NCBI RefSeq assembly: GCF_014489845.1 | Contig: NZ_JABURY010000020.1 | Span: forward strand, 21,531-85,530 | Reading direction: 5' to 3' | Length of the DNA stretch: 64,000 bases | Source of the DNA: Frischella japonica | Lineage (GTDB): Bacteria; Pseudomonadota; Gammaproteobacteria; Enterobacterales; Orbaceae | In this document: piece after piece, positions 29,498 to 39,057 of the stretch | Position numbering within the stretch: the first letter of the stretch is position 1 | How the letters are laid out: the number at the start of each line of letters is the position of its first letter | Program-made: the position numbers and the translations under genes | The notes under the pieces: model-generated | Databases searched by the model: none | Seen by the model: only the letters and a program-made list of their open reading frames with translations | Told to the model about the DNA's origin: nothing

Positions 29498-30178
29498 AAC
29501 AAATTAAAAAAGCTAAAGAATTGAATAAAAAGATTAATAATCCCGTCGAGGTGAAACGTTAAACTGTCCTTGATTTTTGTTATATCATTCAAGGTCAGCA
29601 TGCTTACCCTCTCACCAATTGGTTAATGAAAAGCAACTTGAACAACACTTATGTGGTTTAGTGAATGTGCCACATAGTCGAGATTTATATGCGCTTTTTT
29701 AAGATGCATCTGGGGATTGTGATTATCATGGCATTATTCAGCATGATGATTCGACCGAACTGTGCTCGTCGTCGGTAAAAGTAGGCCCCCCAGTAAATGC
29801 TTACTTAAGTTTTAATCGTGATGGTTTTTCATCGCATTGTCGTGATTATAAGGCTTACTGGCAATGGGTTGCTAAACGTAATGAACAGCGTTATCGTAGC
29901 AATATTGAAAACGGTAATGATTTTGATGCTAAAAATATGATGCATACCATTCGCTTATTACAAGTTGCTCACGAAATAATGACCAAAGGCACCATTACCA
30001 ATAAATGCGTAAGTCGTGATGAACTGCTCGCCATTAAAAATGGTCAATTAAGCTATAATGAGATTATAAATATGGCCAAATCATTATTTGCTGACATTGA
30101 AACCGCATTACTATCCTCAACCTTACCTATAACAACCCAATACTACACAAGCGATTGCATTGTTGGTTTCGATATGTA
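29498..30178 (+). pseudogene. Decayed 5'-truncated copy of the 44983-46053 nucleotidyltransferase
   Basis: Homology to the intact gene begins at CAAATTAAAAAAGC (45346 region) and runs nearly to its end, so the N-terminal nucleotidyltransferase core with GSR and D-x-D is missing. At least three lesions are visible: CGT-TAA where the intact gene has CGT-AAA, loss of one A in the GGTTAAATGAA segment (frameshift), and TAT to TAA after CTTTTT. The last 240 bp stay open (29937-30178) but with a different C-terminus. It cannot be functional. Confidence 0.85.
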
Positions 30179-30766
30179 AAACATGGTATCTCGATTGACA
30201 AGATTTCCCTAATCTGCCATCGATGAATAAAAATGGCGAAAGTTAAGGTGTATTAATATTTAATATCATTTTATTCTCATATAAATATCAATTTATAATC
30301 CTTTAGCCATTAGTTAATGAATTCGCCATCTATAAATATGTCATATAGCAACGAAAATAAGAACGTTACCTGAATAAAATTTGGTGATTATTTTTATCAT
30401 TTAATCAGATAAAGGCGTAATAGCCATTTTTACTTAAAATATTACCAAAAATAAAATTTTTTATTATGAAGTATTAGGTTAAATTTAATTTTAAGTAATA
30501 AATAAATTAAATATTTTCTTTTTCAATATTTTTGAATTATAAATAACTTACTTTTTAGATAATTGGCATTTTAGTTAGAGTGATAATCATTTTTAATGCT
30601 TAAATCAGACATCATCATTATGTCATTATTAACCGTTAAAAGTATTTTTAGTTTGATATATTTATAAACAAGTTATTACTTAATAACAATTAGATGACAT
30701 GCAGTAGTAAGGCTAATTGCCTTGGCTTTATCATAATAGGTCAATATTACAATATGGTTTATCTAT
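30179..30766. other. Intergenic region upstream of the RpiR-type regulator
   Basis: About 590 bp, very AT-rich, no supported gene. It contains the dyad GTTATTA-CT-TAATAAC at 30672-30687, 80 bp before the RpiR start, a possible operator for that regulator. Confidence 0.45.
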
Positions 30767-31621
30767 ATGACTAAAAATCTTAAAGGTAATGATATTATTA
30801 TATATGCTAAAATTCTCATTCCTTCTTTAGGTAAAAAAGAACGTTTAGTGGCGAATTTTATTGTAAATAATTATGAAAATTTAAAAGCCATAAGCATTAT
30901 TGAACTATCAAAACAGTTAAAAGTAAGTACGGCATGTATTACTAAAGTTGCGAAAAAGTTACGATGCAGCGGTTTTTATGATCTAAAAAAAGCCATTTCA
31001 CTGAGTGAGCAAGAACAGCAAAAATCCGAATCAATCACTCGCTATGAAGATGTTTTAGAACAAACTTTTTTGAATTCAATCTTAGCATTGCAAGAATCAC
31101 TATCCTTAATTGATATGAAACAATTTAAACAGATAGTGTCATTATTAGTAAACATTAAAGATAATAACAAAATCGTTATGGCTGGATGTGGTGGTTCTGG
31201 CGCCATATGTGAAGATTTTTGCCACAAGCTGTTAAAAATTGGTATTTTCTCTATTGTGTACCATGACTCCCACTTGCAACAAATGGGAGCATCGTTATTA
31301 GAAAAAGGTGATATTGTGATAGGTATCTCGCACTCAGGAAAAACAGCCGATATCGTTAATATGTTAGAAATTGCCCAGAATAATGGTGCTACAACAATAT
31401 GTATGACCAATTATGTGAATAGTCCAATCACTTTTGTTTCAGACCATCCTTTGATATGTTCAGTAAAAAATCATCCTATTACTGGTGAAAATGCGACTAC
31501 CAGAATTGTATTGTTAAATATACTAGACGCTATATTTACCATATTAGCCATGCAAAAAAATTCAAGTACTCAAAATAATTTATTAAAAACTCAAAATGCG
31601 GTAAAAAATAAAAGATTATAA
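30767..31621 (+). CDS. RpiR/MurR family regulator with SIS domain
   Basis: 284 residues. An N-terminal RpiR-type helix-turn-helix (about 10-80; ISIIELSKQLKVSTACITKV is the DNA-binding part) and a C-terminal SIS sugar-isomerase domain (about 110-260) with AGCGGSGAICEDF and GISHSGKTADIV, which bind phosphosugars. Such proteins repress or activate sugar-use genes. It stands 500 bp from the convergent permease gene and near the epimerase and kinase genes, so it is the likely regulator of that cluster. The start has no strong ribosome binding site. A CCATCAT/ATGATGG hairpin follows at 31630-31648. Confidence 0.87.
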   Translation: MTKNLKGNDIIIYAKILIPSLGKKERLVANFIVNNYENLKAISIIELSKQLKVSTACITKVAKKLRCSGFYDLKKAISLSEQEQQKSESITRYEDVLEQTFLNSILALQESLSLIDMKQFKQIVSLLVNIKDNNKIVMAGCGGSGAICEDFCHKLLKIGIFSIVYHDSHLQQMGASLLEKGDIVIGISHSGKTADIVNMLEIAQNNGATTICMTNYVNSPITFVSDHPLICSVKNHPITGENATTRIVLLNILDAIFTILAMQKNSSTQNNLLKTQNAVKNKRL

Positions 31622-32142
31622 TTAGTTATCCATCATCGAGAATGATGGTTTAACCATGTTAATTATTTTCAATATTGGTATAAAACCATCGCAATAATAT
31701 TGACAAATTTCAAATCCCTTCTGCTACCGATCGAGCTTTAAAATAACATTTCCTAGTTTTATTGATGAGTGATATATTCAATAACACTGATTACATACAA
31801 GTAAAGTCAATATAATCAAAACATAAAAGGCATAATAAAATAGTTATCCTGAAAACAAACATTAAGTCCACCCAATATTCACTATGTATTTATGTGTTTG
31901 TTTAAAAGTCATAACTGTTTATCGATAAATCTGTTCCTAGGGGATTTATTCTAATACCCTTTTTAATTCAGAATAATCCCCATTTATATATATTTATGGC
32001 GCATCTCGGGCTTGATTATGTATTAATCCAGCTGACAATTTTTTTAAACTTTACGACAGTAAATCATCGTCGTTTTTTAGATTGGTTGTTAAATCTAGTA
32101 TTATGCTAATAAAACTATTTACTACCCAATTTTCAAATTATA
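31622..32142. other. Intergenic region between convergent regulator and permease genes
   Basis: About 520 bp with no gene. A short hairpin CCATCAT/ATGATGG (31630-31648) follows the RpiR gene and may end its transcript, though without a strong T-run. Nothing else is recognisable. Confidence 0.45.
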
Positions 32143-33372
32143 TTATTTTACGGCGACGTCTTCTTTTGCTACCAATTCATCTGGTGTTTTAAGTAATGGT
32201 GTCAATATTGCACTAAGAATATAAAGTCCCGAATAGATACCAATAACGCCGCCAGCCCCAATTATTGAATAAAAAACCGCTGTGATAGCTGGTGCGATAA
32301 ATGCTCCTAATCCTGCACCTAAATTAAGAATTGACATAGCCGCGCCTTTGTTATCAGGGGCTAACATTGGGAATAAAGCAGATAACGGTACATAGCCAGC
32401 CATGGTGACACCACATAAGCATAGTACAACCGCCATGATATAAAAGTTATGACCTAAAATTTGCGGAACTAACCAAACAAAAATTAAAACGATAGCATAA
32501 CTAACGCCTCCCACCCACATTATGGTATTTCGCCAACCAAAACGATCGCCGAAAAAGCCAAAAAATAAGTTGGCAAAAATCGCGACTAAAAACACTGATG
32601 ACCACATATGTAACCATTCCGTTTTGGAATAACCAAAACTGATTAAGTAAAGTGGCAAAAATGTTGCCAATCCATATTGTGCAATTCCATTAATTGATTT
32701 AACGACTAATCCAATTGACATCACTGGACGTTTTAAAATAGTTATTGCTTTTACTAGTTCTGCGATACTAAATGGATGAATCTCCTCTGCAGCCACTGTA
32801 TCTTTATTGATTAAAATCGCTAATATTGCCCCAATAATGACAAAAATCATCCCAGTCCAGAGTAAAGATTTCTCACCCATGATTGGTAGTGCCATGGCTG
32901 AAAACCAAGGTCCAATAACACTTAACCCTAAAGAAAAAGTAAACCAAAACCAGCCTACCGCCGTTGAACGACGATTAATTGGTGAACTGTAATTAATCCA
33001 GACAAGAAATGAATAGGCAAATAACGGATAACCAATTCCTCTGATAGCATAAAAAGGTAGCATCACCATCATTTCCATATTGCGTAAACCAATACCAATA
33101 AAACCAATACTACCAATTACAAAAGCAATAACGCCAAAAAACATCACCTTTCTCGGACCAAGTGTTTGTACTAGCACTCCTGTAATCCAAGCTGCCAGCG
33201 TAACTGTCACACCATAAGCCGTAATCAGATAGGAAGCTTTAGCAACAGAAAGTCCTTTTTCAACCAACCAAATAGATATCCAAGCCTGTTCCAAGCCATC
33301 GCCAATCATAAATATTGTTAACCCAATATAACCCCATAGCAAATTTTTGGGTAATCCTAACTTATCAAACAT
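32143..33372 (-). CDS. MFS permease of the polyol permease type
   Basis: 409 residues from the ATG at 33372, chosen because GGAGA lies just before it; an upstream in-frame ATG at 33429 would add 19 residues that do not look like the family start. Twelve membrane segments in two halves. The N-terminus GLPKNLLWGYIGLTIFMIGD followed by GLEQAWIS closely resembles ribitol and arabinitol permeases (RbtT/DalT type). It presumably imports an unphosphorylated polyol or sugar by proton symport. The epimerase gene lies upstream on the same strand, 250 bp away. Confidence 0.85.
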   Translation of the reverse strand: MFDKLGLPKNLLWGYIGLTIFMIGDGLEQAWISIWLVEKGLSVAKASYLITAYGVTVTLAAWITGVLVQTLGPRKVMFFGVIAFVIGSIGFIGIGLRNMEMMVMLPFYAIRGIGYPLFAYSFLVWINYSSPINRRSTAVGWFWFTFSLGLSVIGPWFSAMALPIMGEKSLLWTGMIFVIIGAILAILINKDTVAAEEIHPFSIAELVKAITILKRPVMSIGLVVKSINGIAQYGLATFLPLYLISFGYSKTEWLHMWSSVFLVAIFANLFFGFFGDRFGWRNTIMWVGGVSYAIVLIFVWLVPQILGHNFYIMAVVLCLCGVTMAGYVPLSALFPMLAPDNKGAAMSILNLGAGLGAFIAPAITAVFYSIIGAGGVIGIYSGLYILSAILTPLLKTPDELVAKEDVAVK

Positions 33373-33623
33373 AGTAATCTCCAAGCAACTTGGTTGTATC
33401 ATATAAAACGAGATAAAATGTTTATACACAAGTTATATTCAGGTGCGATTCCATCACTTTATTTTGACAAACTAAAAATAGTAATATTAATTTCTTTTCT
33501 AAGATGCCTAATATTTAAGTATTTCAAATATTATTATTTTTATGACAGACTACTTGCTTTAAGGGACGCTTCAAATTCATCCCCTTTATCTCTTTTGCAC
33601 CTTGAGAATAATTTGGTATAGCG

Positions 33624-34580
33624 TTATTTATCACCAATTAATGTCATTAATAATTTTTGTACTTTTATTGCATCTTGATGGCGAATAATATCAGCAATAT
33701 TGTCCATACCGATTTGATCAATAAAACGTGATATTTTCTGATACATTCTGATATTCTGTGTACATTCGGCCACAGGATCTTCACGGGTTGGAAAAGTATC
33801 AAAATAAATAAGACCGGAAAAATTAACGCGTTTAGCATAATAGATATATTCTAATGTTTGCATTAAATGCACAGAACCCAGCATTAGACCATCATCGCAA
33901 TAACCATATCCATCATTCAGATGAAATCCAACTAAACGTTTTTGCATTGAAGTTAAAAACAGAGAAAAAGCAGGATTTTCTTTTTTCATAATCATATGGC
34001 AAAAATCTAAAGTAACGCCTAAATTCGGTGAGCCGACTTTTTCTATTAATAACAGTGTTGCCGCACAATCGCCAATAAATGAGAAAGTTCGCGGTTCATA
34101 TGGCTTGTATTCAAAACTGAATTGCATATCAGGATTAGGTAAAGTTACCCGACGTAACGCATCGACAAGTAATTCATAAGCGCAAAAATAATCTTGTTGA
34201 AAACAATAGTCATAACCATCATAACCAAACCATAATGTCACTGTATTTCCGCCCAAGAAACGGCACATATCTACAGCATCTAATGTAATTTGTATAGCTT
34301 TTTCTCTGATCGTTTCATTAGGATTGGTGAATTCACCGTCAATAAATTCTTTATTGTAACGTAATGCGATCCCCCCCATCTTAAGGTTATTATCTTCAAT
34401 ACACTTTTTGATAGCTTGTTTATCTTGATTAATAAAATGTTCAGGATAATTTAATTCAATATGTGTCAAACCTTCTACTTGACCCATGCGATTTATAAGA
34501 TCACAAGTTGTCATAGTGTTTTGTGATTGATAAAGATCTGGACGAGATCGAAATGAATTGATACGCGAAGAAAATTTCAT
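33624..34580 (-). CDS. TIM-barrel sugar (phosphate) isomerase/epimerase
   Basis: 318 residues of the xylose-isomerase-like TIM-barrel superfamily, which holds ketose 3-epimerases, sugar isomerases and inosose dehydratases. Likely metal ligands are the glutamate in SFEYKP (about 165), the aspartate and histidine in TLDFCHMI (about 205) and the histidine in GFHLNDGYGYCDDG (about 235). The start has AGAGGTAA upstream. It is divergent from the kinase at 34957 and in line with the permease gene, so it probably converts the imported ketose before phosphorylation. Exact substrate unknown. Confidence 0.82.
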   Translation of the reverse strand: MKFSSRINSFRSRPDLYQSQNTMTTCDLINRMGQVEGLTHIELNYPEHFINQDKQAIKKCIEDNNLKMGGIALRYNKEFIDGEFTNPNETIREKAIQITLDAVDMCRFLGGNTVTLWFGYDGYDYCFQQDYFCAYELLVDALRRVTLPNPDMQFSFEYKPYEPRTFSFIGDCAATLLLIEKVGSPNLGVTLDFCHMIMKKENPAFSLFLTSMQKRLVGFHLNDGYGYCDDGLMLGSVHLMQTLEYIYYAKRVNFSGLIYFDTFPTREDPVAECTQNIRMYQKISRFIDQIGMDNIADIIRHQDAIKVQKLLMTLIGDK

Positions 34581-34655
34581 AGTTATATTACCTCTTGTAA
34601 TGTGTTTTTTTTGTTATAACCAATATTTTTATGGAGGTAAATGAAGGTTGTTAGA

Positions 34656-34715
34656 TGTTACTAAAAATAAAATTAACCCGGCTAAAATCTTGTCGATATT
34701 TTATTTCTAGTAACA
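34656..34715. promoter_or_regulatory. Long imperfect inverted repeat in the epimerase/kinase divergent promoter
   Basis: TGTTACTAAAAATAAAA (34656-34672) and TTTTATTTCTAGTAACA (34699-34715) are reverse complements at 16 of 17 positions, with a 26-bp spacer. They sit 76-135 bp upstream of the epimerase gene. They are probably two half-sites or two operators for the local regulator; an mRNA leader hairpin is an alternative. Confidence 0.55.
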
Positions 34716-34956
34716 TTTTTGTTTAAAAACTTTTAGGTTTTGTGATTGGTTAACTCTTTACATATTATGTGAAGGAGTACTCATTCAGATTTAAATTTAA
34801 CGATGTTTTTTTATTTTAAAAGGTTAAAAAAATGGTGATTTAAACATCATTCAGCTGAATTTTTAATTAGAAACATTGACTAGTAAATACCAGTATAAAT
34901 CTGAAAATACATACAAATTCTGCTGAGAATAAAAACAATTTAAGTAAGGAGTTGCC

Positions 34957-35877
34957 ATGAAACATGATGTAGTAGTAATTGGTAGTTTAAATTATGATAT
35001 TTTAATTCAGCAAGATAGGTTACCTTATGTCGGTGAAACTTTTATTGGTAATGAATTATTAATGATGCCAGGAGGTAAAGGTGCAAACCAAGCGGTTCAA
35101 TGTGCAAAACTGGGTCTTAACGTAAAATTTATTGGCTGTGTTGGTAATGATATATATGGAGGTGAACTATTAAAATCACTAATAAATAATAATATCGCAA
35201 CAGATGATATTTATCAAAGAGGTCCGAATTCAGGAATTGGGATTGTCCAAATCTTAGCATCTGGCGATTATTGTAGTACGATCATAAAAGGAGCTAACTA
35301 TTTACTAACTAAAAATGATATTAAAGATACCTTTTTTACACATACTAAATTAGTGATTTTTCAATCCGAAGTTCCTGTCGATGTGGTTGAATATGCTATT
35401 GAGCGCGCAAAATTCTATGGCAGCCAAATCATTGTAAATAATGCTCCAGCCAGACATATTCCAACCGAAATATTAGCCAAAATAGATTATCTTATTATTA
35501 ATGAAACCGAAGCGACATTTATGTCAAATCAAGATATTGTCAGTATTGATGATGCTCAAAGCTGTGCCTATACGTTATGTCGTGATCATAATATTAAAAA
35601 TGTTATTATTACGTTAGGAGAACAAGGTGCTATTCATGCTGATGAGAACAAAGCTCTTCATTATCCTGCGGTATTTTGCCCGCAAGTTATTGATACAACA
35701 GGCGCCGGTGACTCATTTATTGGCGGAATTGCATGGGGAATTATTCACAATAGACCGATTGCGCAAATTATGCCTTTTGCTGCTGAAATTAGTGCTTATT
35801 CGATTCAAAAATATGGCGGTCAAAGTTCCTTTCCGTTGTTATCAGATGTTAAACATGCATTAAAAACATCTGATTAA
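34957..35877 (+). CDS. PfkB family carbohydrate kinase (ribokinase-like)
   Basis: 306 residues. The N-terminal sugar-binding signature GGKGANQAVQCAKLG (39-53) and the C-terminal ATP/anion-hole signature DTTGAGDSFIGG (about 247-258, catalytic Asp in GAGD) are intact; NNAPA and NETEA segments are as in ribokinase. It phosphorylates a free sugar with ATP. The start has AAGGAG 6 nt upstream. It is divergent from the epimerase-permease unit and likely part of the same pathway: import, epimerisation, phosphorylation. Since RbsK-like enzymes accept several ketoses and aldoses, I do not name the substrate. Confidence 0.88.
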   Translation: MKHDVVVIGSLNYDILIQQDRLPYVGETFIGNELLMMPGGKGANQAVQCAKLGLNVKFIGCVGNDIYGGELLKSLINNNIATDDIYQRGPNSGIGIVQILASGDYCSTIIKGANYLLTKNDIKDTFFTHTKLVIFQSEVPVDVVEYAIERAKFYGSQIIVNNAPARHIPTEILAKIDYLIINETEATFMSNQDIVSIDDAQSCAYTLCRDHNIKNVIITLGEQGAIHADENKALHYPAVFCPQVIDTTGAGDSFIGGIAWGIIHNRPIAQIMPFAAEISAYSIQKYGGQSSFPLLSDVKHALKTSD

Positions 35878-36035
35878 AACTTAAAAATAATTGTTTTCTT
35901 AAAAGCCAATATTGGATAAAACGTATTTAATCATTAATATTTACCCTAAAATTGGCTTTAAATTTTGAAAATTTATTTTCTGATATTAATTTATTACTGA
36001 TAACGATAATGCAAAATAGAATGATTTCATTACGT
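35878..36035 (+). terminator. Possible terminator region of the kinase gene
   Basis: AAAGCCAAT (35902-35910) can pair with ATTGGCTTT (35951-35959) across a 40-nt loop, followed by an AT-rich run. The loop is long, so the call is weak. Confidence 0.3.
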
Positions 36036-36780
36036 TAACTTCGTTTATTATTGGTCACTCTGGCAATATAAGTCTTATCTCGATTAAATACTCTATCTAA
36101 TGTATTTGGTGCAACATCATGATAAGTTCCATCCTCGGTTTTATACTTACATTTGCGAGTAGCTTTACTATCTAAGCCGATTCAGTGTAAAACACAACTT
36201 ATGATCTTTTTAGTACGGGATAGCCACTATCCCTTGCAGCATGAACGACACTTGGAGCATCTAAACGCGCTTTGTGTGGCCAATATACCTTTTGATATAT
36301 CCATTTAGCGCTACCGGTTTTGCTGCTTTTTTAACCAAGCGTGAAAACCCGACCAACTTACATTTTTCACAGGCAGACTGGTTTAATTGAATAGTGTACT
36401 AAATGGTTTTCATATAACGCTATTCATCGACTTGGATGATTAAGGAAGTTAACATGCGCCTTTTTCAGGAGTTCATTCGCTATTTTCAGTTCTTTTACTT
36501 ATTTTTTCTAACCCAATATTCCGTTGCTGCTCTGCGATTAGCTTTCGGTGACTAGTTTTATTTGCTGTGAATTGACTACCCCATTTATCGTGGGTGGATT
36601 TACCCACACCAAGGTGGTTGGCTAGCTTACTGATAGAAAGATATGTATTTGATAGCACATAATCGATCGCTTGTTGTTTGAACTCAGCGTTGACATTTTT
36701 GACCATGATGTTTTTTCTTCTATGATTTTTTAGACATATGATAGCGGTGATATATGTCCACTTTTTTTGCGAGAATCATC
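36036..36780 (-). mobile_element. Decayed IS3-family insertion sequence
   Basis: An OrfA remnant (36473-36706) is followed, on the same minus strand, by pieces of OrfB: a stretch reading SKATRKCKYKTEDGTYHDVA then PNTLDRVFNRDK near 36080-36180 matches the segment before the integrase core of IS3-type OrfB (the K-YK...PN-L-R-F pattern). Stops and frameshifts break it and the DDE core is absent. The likely right end carries GTGATATATGTCCACTTTTT near 36745-36764. It marks past insertion between the sugar cluster and the ABC-3C system. Confidence 0.7.
36473..36706 (-). pseudogene. IS3-family transposase OrfA, C-terminally truncated
   Basis: 77 residues. The N-terminus AEFKQQAIDYVLSNTYLSIS and KLANHLGVGKSTHDKWGSQF is the helix-turn-helix of IS3-type OrfA. 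The usual C-terminal leucine zipper (ENEILKKA type) is lost after KISKRTENSE. OrfA binds the element ends; without OrfB this copy cannot transpose. Confidence 0.75.
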
Positions 36781-37100
36781 TATCCCATGGTTGTACAGAA
36801 AAAATGTTATCTTTTATTTTTATTTAATATTTCTAGTAAATAAGAAATAATAAAAGTTTAAAAAATTGAATGAATGAATCCATTAAAATTACCATTAGAG
36901 AAATGATAAAAAATGAAGAAAAAAATAAAAAAAATTTTTTTTCGAAATTAGATGTAATTAACTACAAGCCCTAGTTTTTTAATAAGAGAAGCTATAAAAA
37001 AGCTAAATTATATTATATTTTGATTAGTAAATACTCAAAGCAATGTAAACAAAAAACAGTGGTAATTAAATTTATTCAATGATGTTTCGTATTAATTTAA
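36781..37100. other. Intergenic, AT-rich, no gene seen
   Basis: About 320 bp between the IS relic and the end of the ABC-3C ATPase gene, with long A runs. I see nothing supportable in it. Confidence 0.4.
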
Positions 37101-38822
37101 TTACCAAGATGGTAATTTAAATAATCGTCCTTGTATCCCTTCATCATGTAATATCAATGCAATTTCATTCTTATCAAAGAAAATATCGCTATCAAGCGGA
37201 ATATCTGAATCAATTACAGTAATAATTTGTTGAATACCTAAATTAGAATATTGTCTTATCACATTAAGAAGATTTATCTTTTTTCTGCCATCTAAAGATT
37301 CAAATATTCCATCGTGGTAAACAAAACGAGGAAAATTATCTTTAAGATGACTACGTATTATAGCTAAATCAAAAGCGACACATAACAATTTTTTATAAGT
37401 ATGACCATCATCAGCACTTGTTGAGCGACCCGTTTCATCTAAAATATCAGCATTAAAATCGAGATGATCTTTTTGATTAATATTAACGCTGAGTAACGCT
37501 TTACGAGAAATAACATCTTCAACAATGCGATTAAAATACAACCTAGTCTCGGAAAATAAACTTGTTTCCTGTTTATTTTGCGTATCTAAATCTTTTTCCA
37601 TATCAATTCGAACTTTTTGAGATTGCTTATCTAATAATCTAATTTCGGTCTTAAGAGCTTGCAATTTGTGAATAAATTCTTTTTGTTTTTCTAAAAAAGC
37701 AATATCAGCTTTTAAGGTAATTAAATCATTAGATATTTGTTTATATTTATCAAAAATATCTGTTTCACCTAAAAATGATAAAGTTTGTGTTCTTTCTTCA
37801 CCTAATTGCAATAATCTTTGATTAATATTTGTTAGCTCTTTTTTTATTGATAGTTGATTAAAATCTTTTTTTAATTGTTCAGGGAAAAGAATACCGGCTT
37901 CTTTGTACAAGCTTTCAGCCTCATCAGGATCAAATAATATTTGTTGTTTTTGTAAAGATAATTCTATCTTTTTTCGATTAAAATCCAATGAGTAGCGATT
38001 TTTATTCAATGTAGCTATTTGCAAATCTAATTCATCAATGAGTTTTTTAGTTTTTGCTTGATCCACTGAGTGAAAATCGAACTTATCCAACAGGCGTTGC
38101 CGCTCATTAACATCCTGCTGTTTTAATAATAAAAGCCCATCAATCCGGCTTATATCTTCAATTGAACCACCTAACTCTTGTTTTACTATCGTTTCTCTAT
38201 CTTGTGCATCTTTAAGTTTAGCTTCTAGTTCATAATGCTTTACAATTAAATCAGAATTAAAACCAAGAATATGAGCAAGAAAAGGTTTCCAATCTTTATG
38301 TTTAGAGGCAAACTTTCTTAATTGAAAAACATCACGGTAATCATCTTGAGAACGTAATAAATAACCTAAAATTTTGCGATATTGCCATGGTTTAATCAAA
38401 TAAAAATTTAATATACTGTCTAAAATCTCTTTCGCTTTATCAAATGGTACATTTTCATGATCCCAATGTGCTAATTGCGTAAAATCTTGGTGTGAATCGG
38501 TGTGTTTCTTTATACTGATACGTGTTGCATCTGTAACACTGCGACGAATAGTGAGGTAAGAACCATCTTCTAATACCAACTCTAAAAAAAACACAAATTG
38601 CTTAAATAGTTGTTCATGTTTAAATAAAAAGAATTCTGATTTTTTTTGAGATAAAAAACAAAAATCAAGTAATTTGCCTAATGTCGATTTACCTAAATTA
38701 TGGGTATCTTTTTTCTTATTTTCAGGAAAGCGAATTTCAGCTTGAATTACGTTCAAACCTGATGAAAAAATAATAGTTTCAAATAAATCTGGTTTATTTG
38801 AATATAATTTAGATAGTTTCAT
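37101..38822 (-). CDS. ABC-3C system ATPase (DUF2326 family, SMC/Rad50-like)
   Basis: 573 residues. A Walker A variant NLGKSTLGKLLDF (43-55) is followed by a long coiled-coil arm (about 200-420) and a C-terminal ATPase half: the DUF2326 region with SADDGHTYKKLLCVAFDLAI (about 467-486), then the Walker-B-like FPRFVYHDGIFESLD, then a final strand. This split-head, coiled-coil layout is that of SMC-type ABC ATPases found in ABC three-component conflict systems. It overlaps the middle-component gene by 14 nt and is the last gene of a three-gene leftward operon. It is predicted to sense invading or abnormal DNA/nucleoprotein and license the effector; experimental function is not known to me. Confidence 0.85.
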   Translation of the reverse strand: MKLSKLYSNKPDLFETIIFSSGLNVIQAEIRFPENKKKDTHNLGKSTLGKLLDFCFLSQKKSEFFLFKHEQLFKQFVFFLELVLEDGSYLTIRRSVTDATRISIKKHTDSHQDFTQLAHWDHENVPFDKAKEILDSILNFYLIKPWQYRKILGYLLRSQDDYRDVFQLRKFASKHKDWKPFLAHILGFNSDLIVKHYELEAKLKDAQDRETIVKQELGGSIEDISRIDGLLLLKQQDVNERQRLLDKFDFHSVDQAKTKKLIDELDLQIATLNKNRYSLDFNRKKIELSLQKQQILFDPDEAESLYKEAGILFPEQLKKDFNQLSIKKELTNINQRLLQLGEERTQTLSFLGETDIFDKYKQISNDLITLKADIAFLEKQKEFIHKLQALKTEIRLLDKQSQKVRIDMEKDLDTQNKQETSLFSETRLYFNRIVEDVISRKALLSVNINQKDHLDFNADILDETGRSTSADDGHTYKKLLCVAFDLAIIRSHLKDNFPRFVYHDGIFESLDGRKKINLLNVIRQYSNLGIQQIITVIDSDIPLDSDIFFDKNEIALILHDEGIQGRLFKLPSW

Positions 38823-39057
38823 TTATCCCCACATATTCGATTGAGTCAGTTTTTGCATGATACTCAACTAACCCTAATAAAAAAAGAAGATTAAGTGCAG
38901 GTAGAAATAAAAATTGACCACCTTCAACTGACTTTTTAGCATATTCTAATAAACCATCATATTTTTCTAGTCTCTTTTTCTTAATATAATAAAGTAATAA
39001 AAAAGACATGTTAATAATAGTCTTATCCGGGTGAGTATGTTTATTGGGTCTTAGCAT
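38809..39057 (-). CDS. ABC-3C system middle component (type 6-like)
   Basis: 82 residues from the ATG at 39057, chosen because AGGTGAG lies 7 nt upstream; an upstream ATG at 39069 would add four residues. The start MLRPNKHTHPDKTIINMSFL is the typical opening of this small adaptor family. The rest is a compact helical domain (LPALNLLFLLGLVEYHAK). It overlaps both neighbours (16 nt with the effector, 14 nt with the ATPase), a sign of tight translational coupling, and is thought to bridge ATPase and effector. Confidence 0.82.
   Translation of the reverse strand: MLRPNKHTHPDKTIINMSFLLLYYIKKKRLEKYDGLLEYAKKSVEGGQFLFLPALNLLFLLGLVEYHAKTDSIEYVGINETI

Noticed and set aside
31042..31410. Minus-strand open frame of 122 codons inside the RpiR gene
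   Set aside because: Shadow of the SIS-domain coding frame; no start signal.
34741..34755. TGTGATTGGTTAACT as a CRP site before the kinase gene
   Set aside because: The left half fits but the right half (TAACT) departs from TCACA at several positions; too weak compared with the two exact sites elsewhere.
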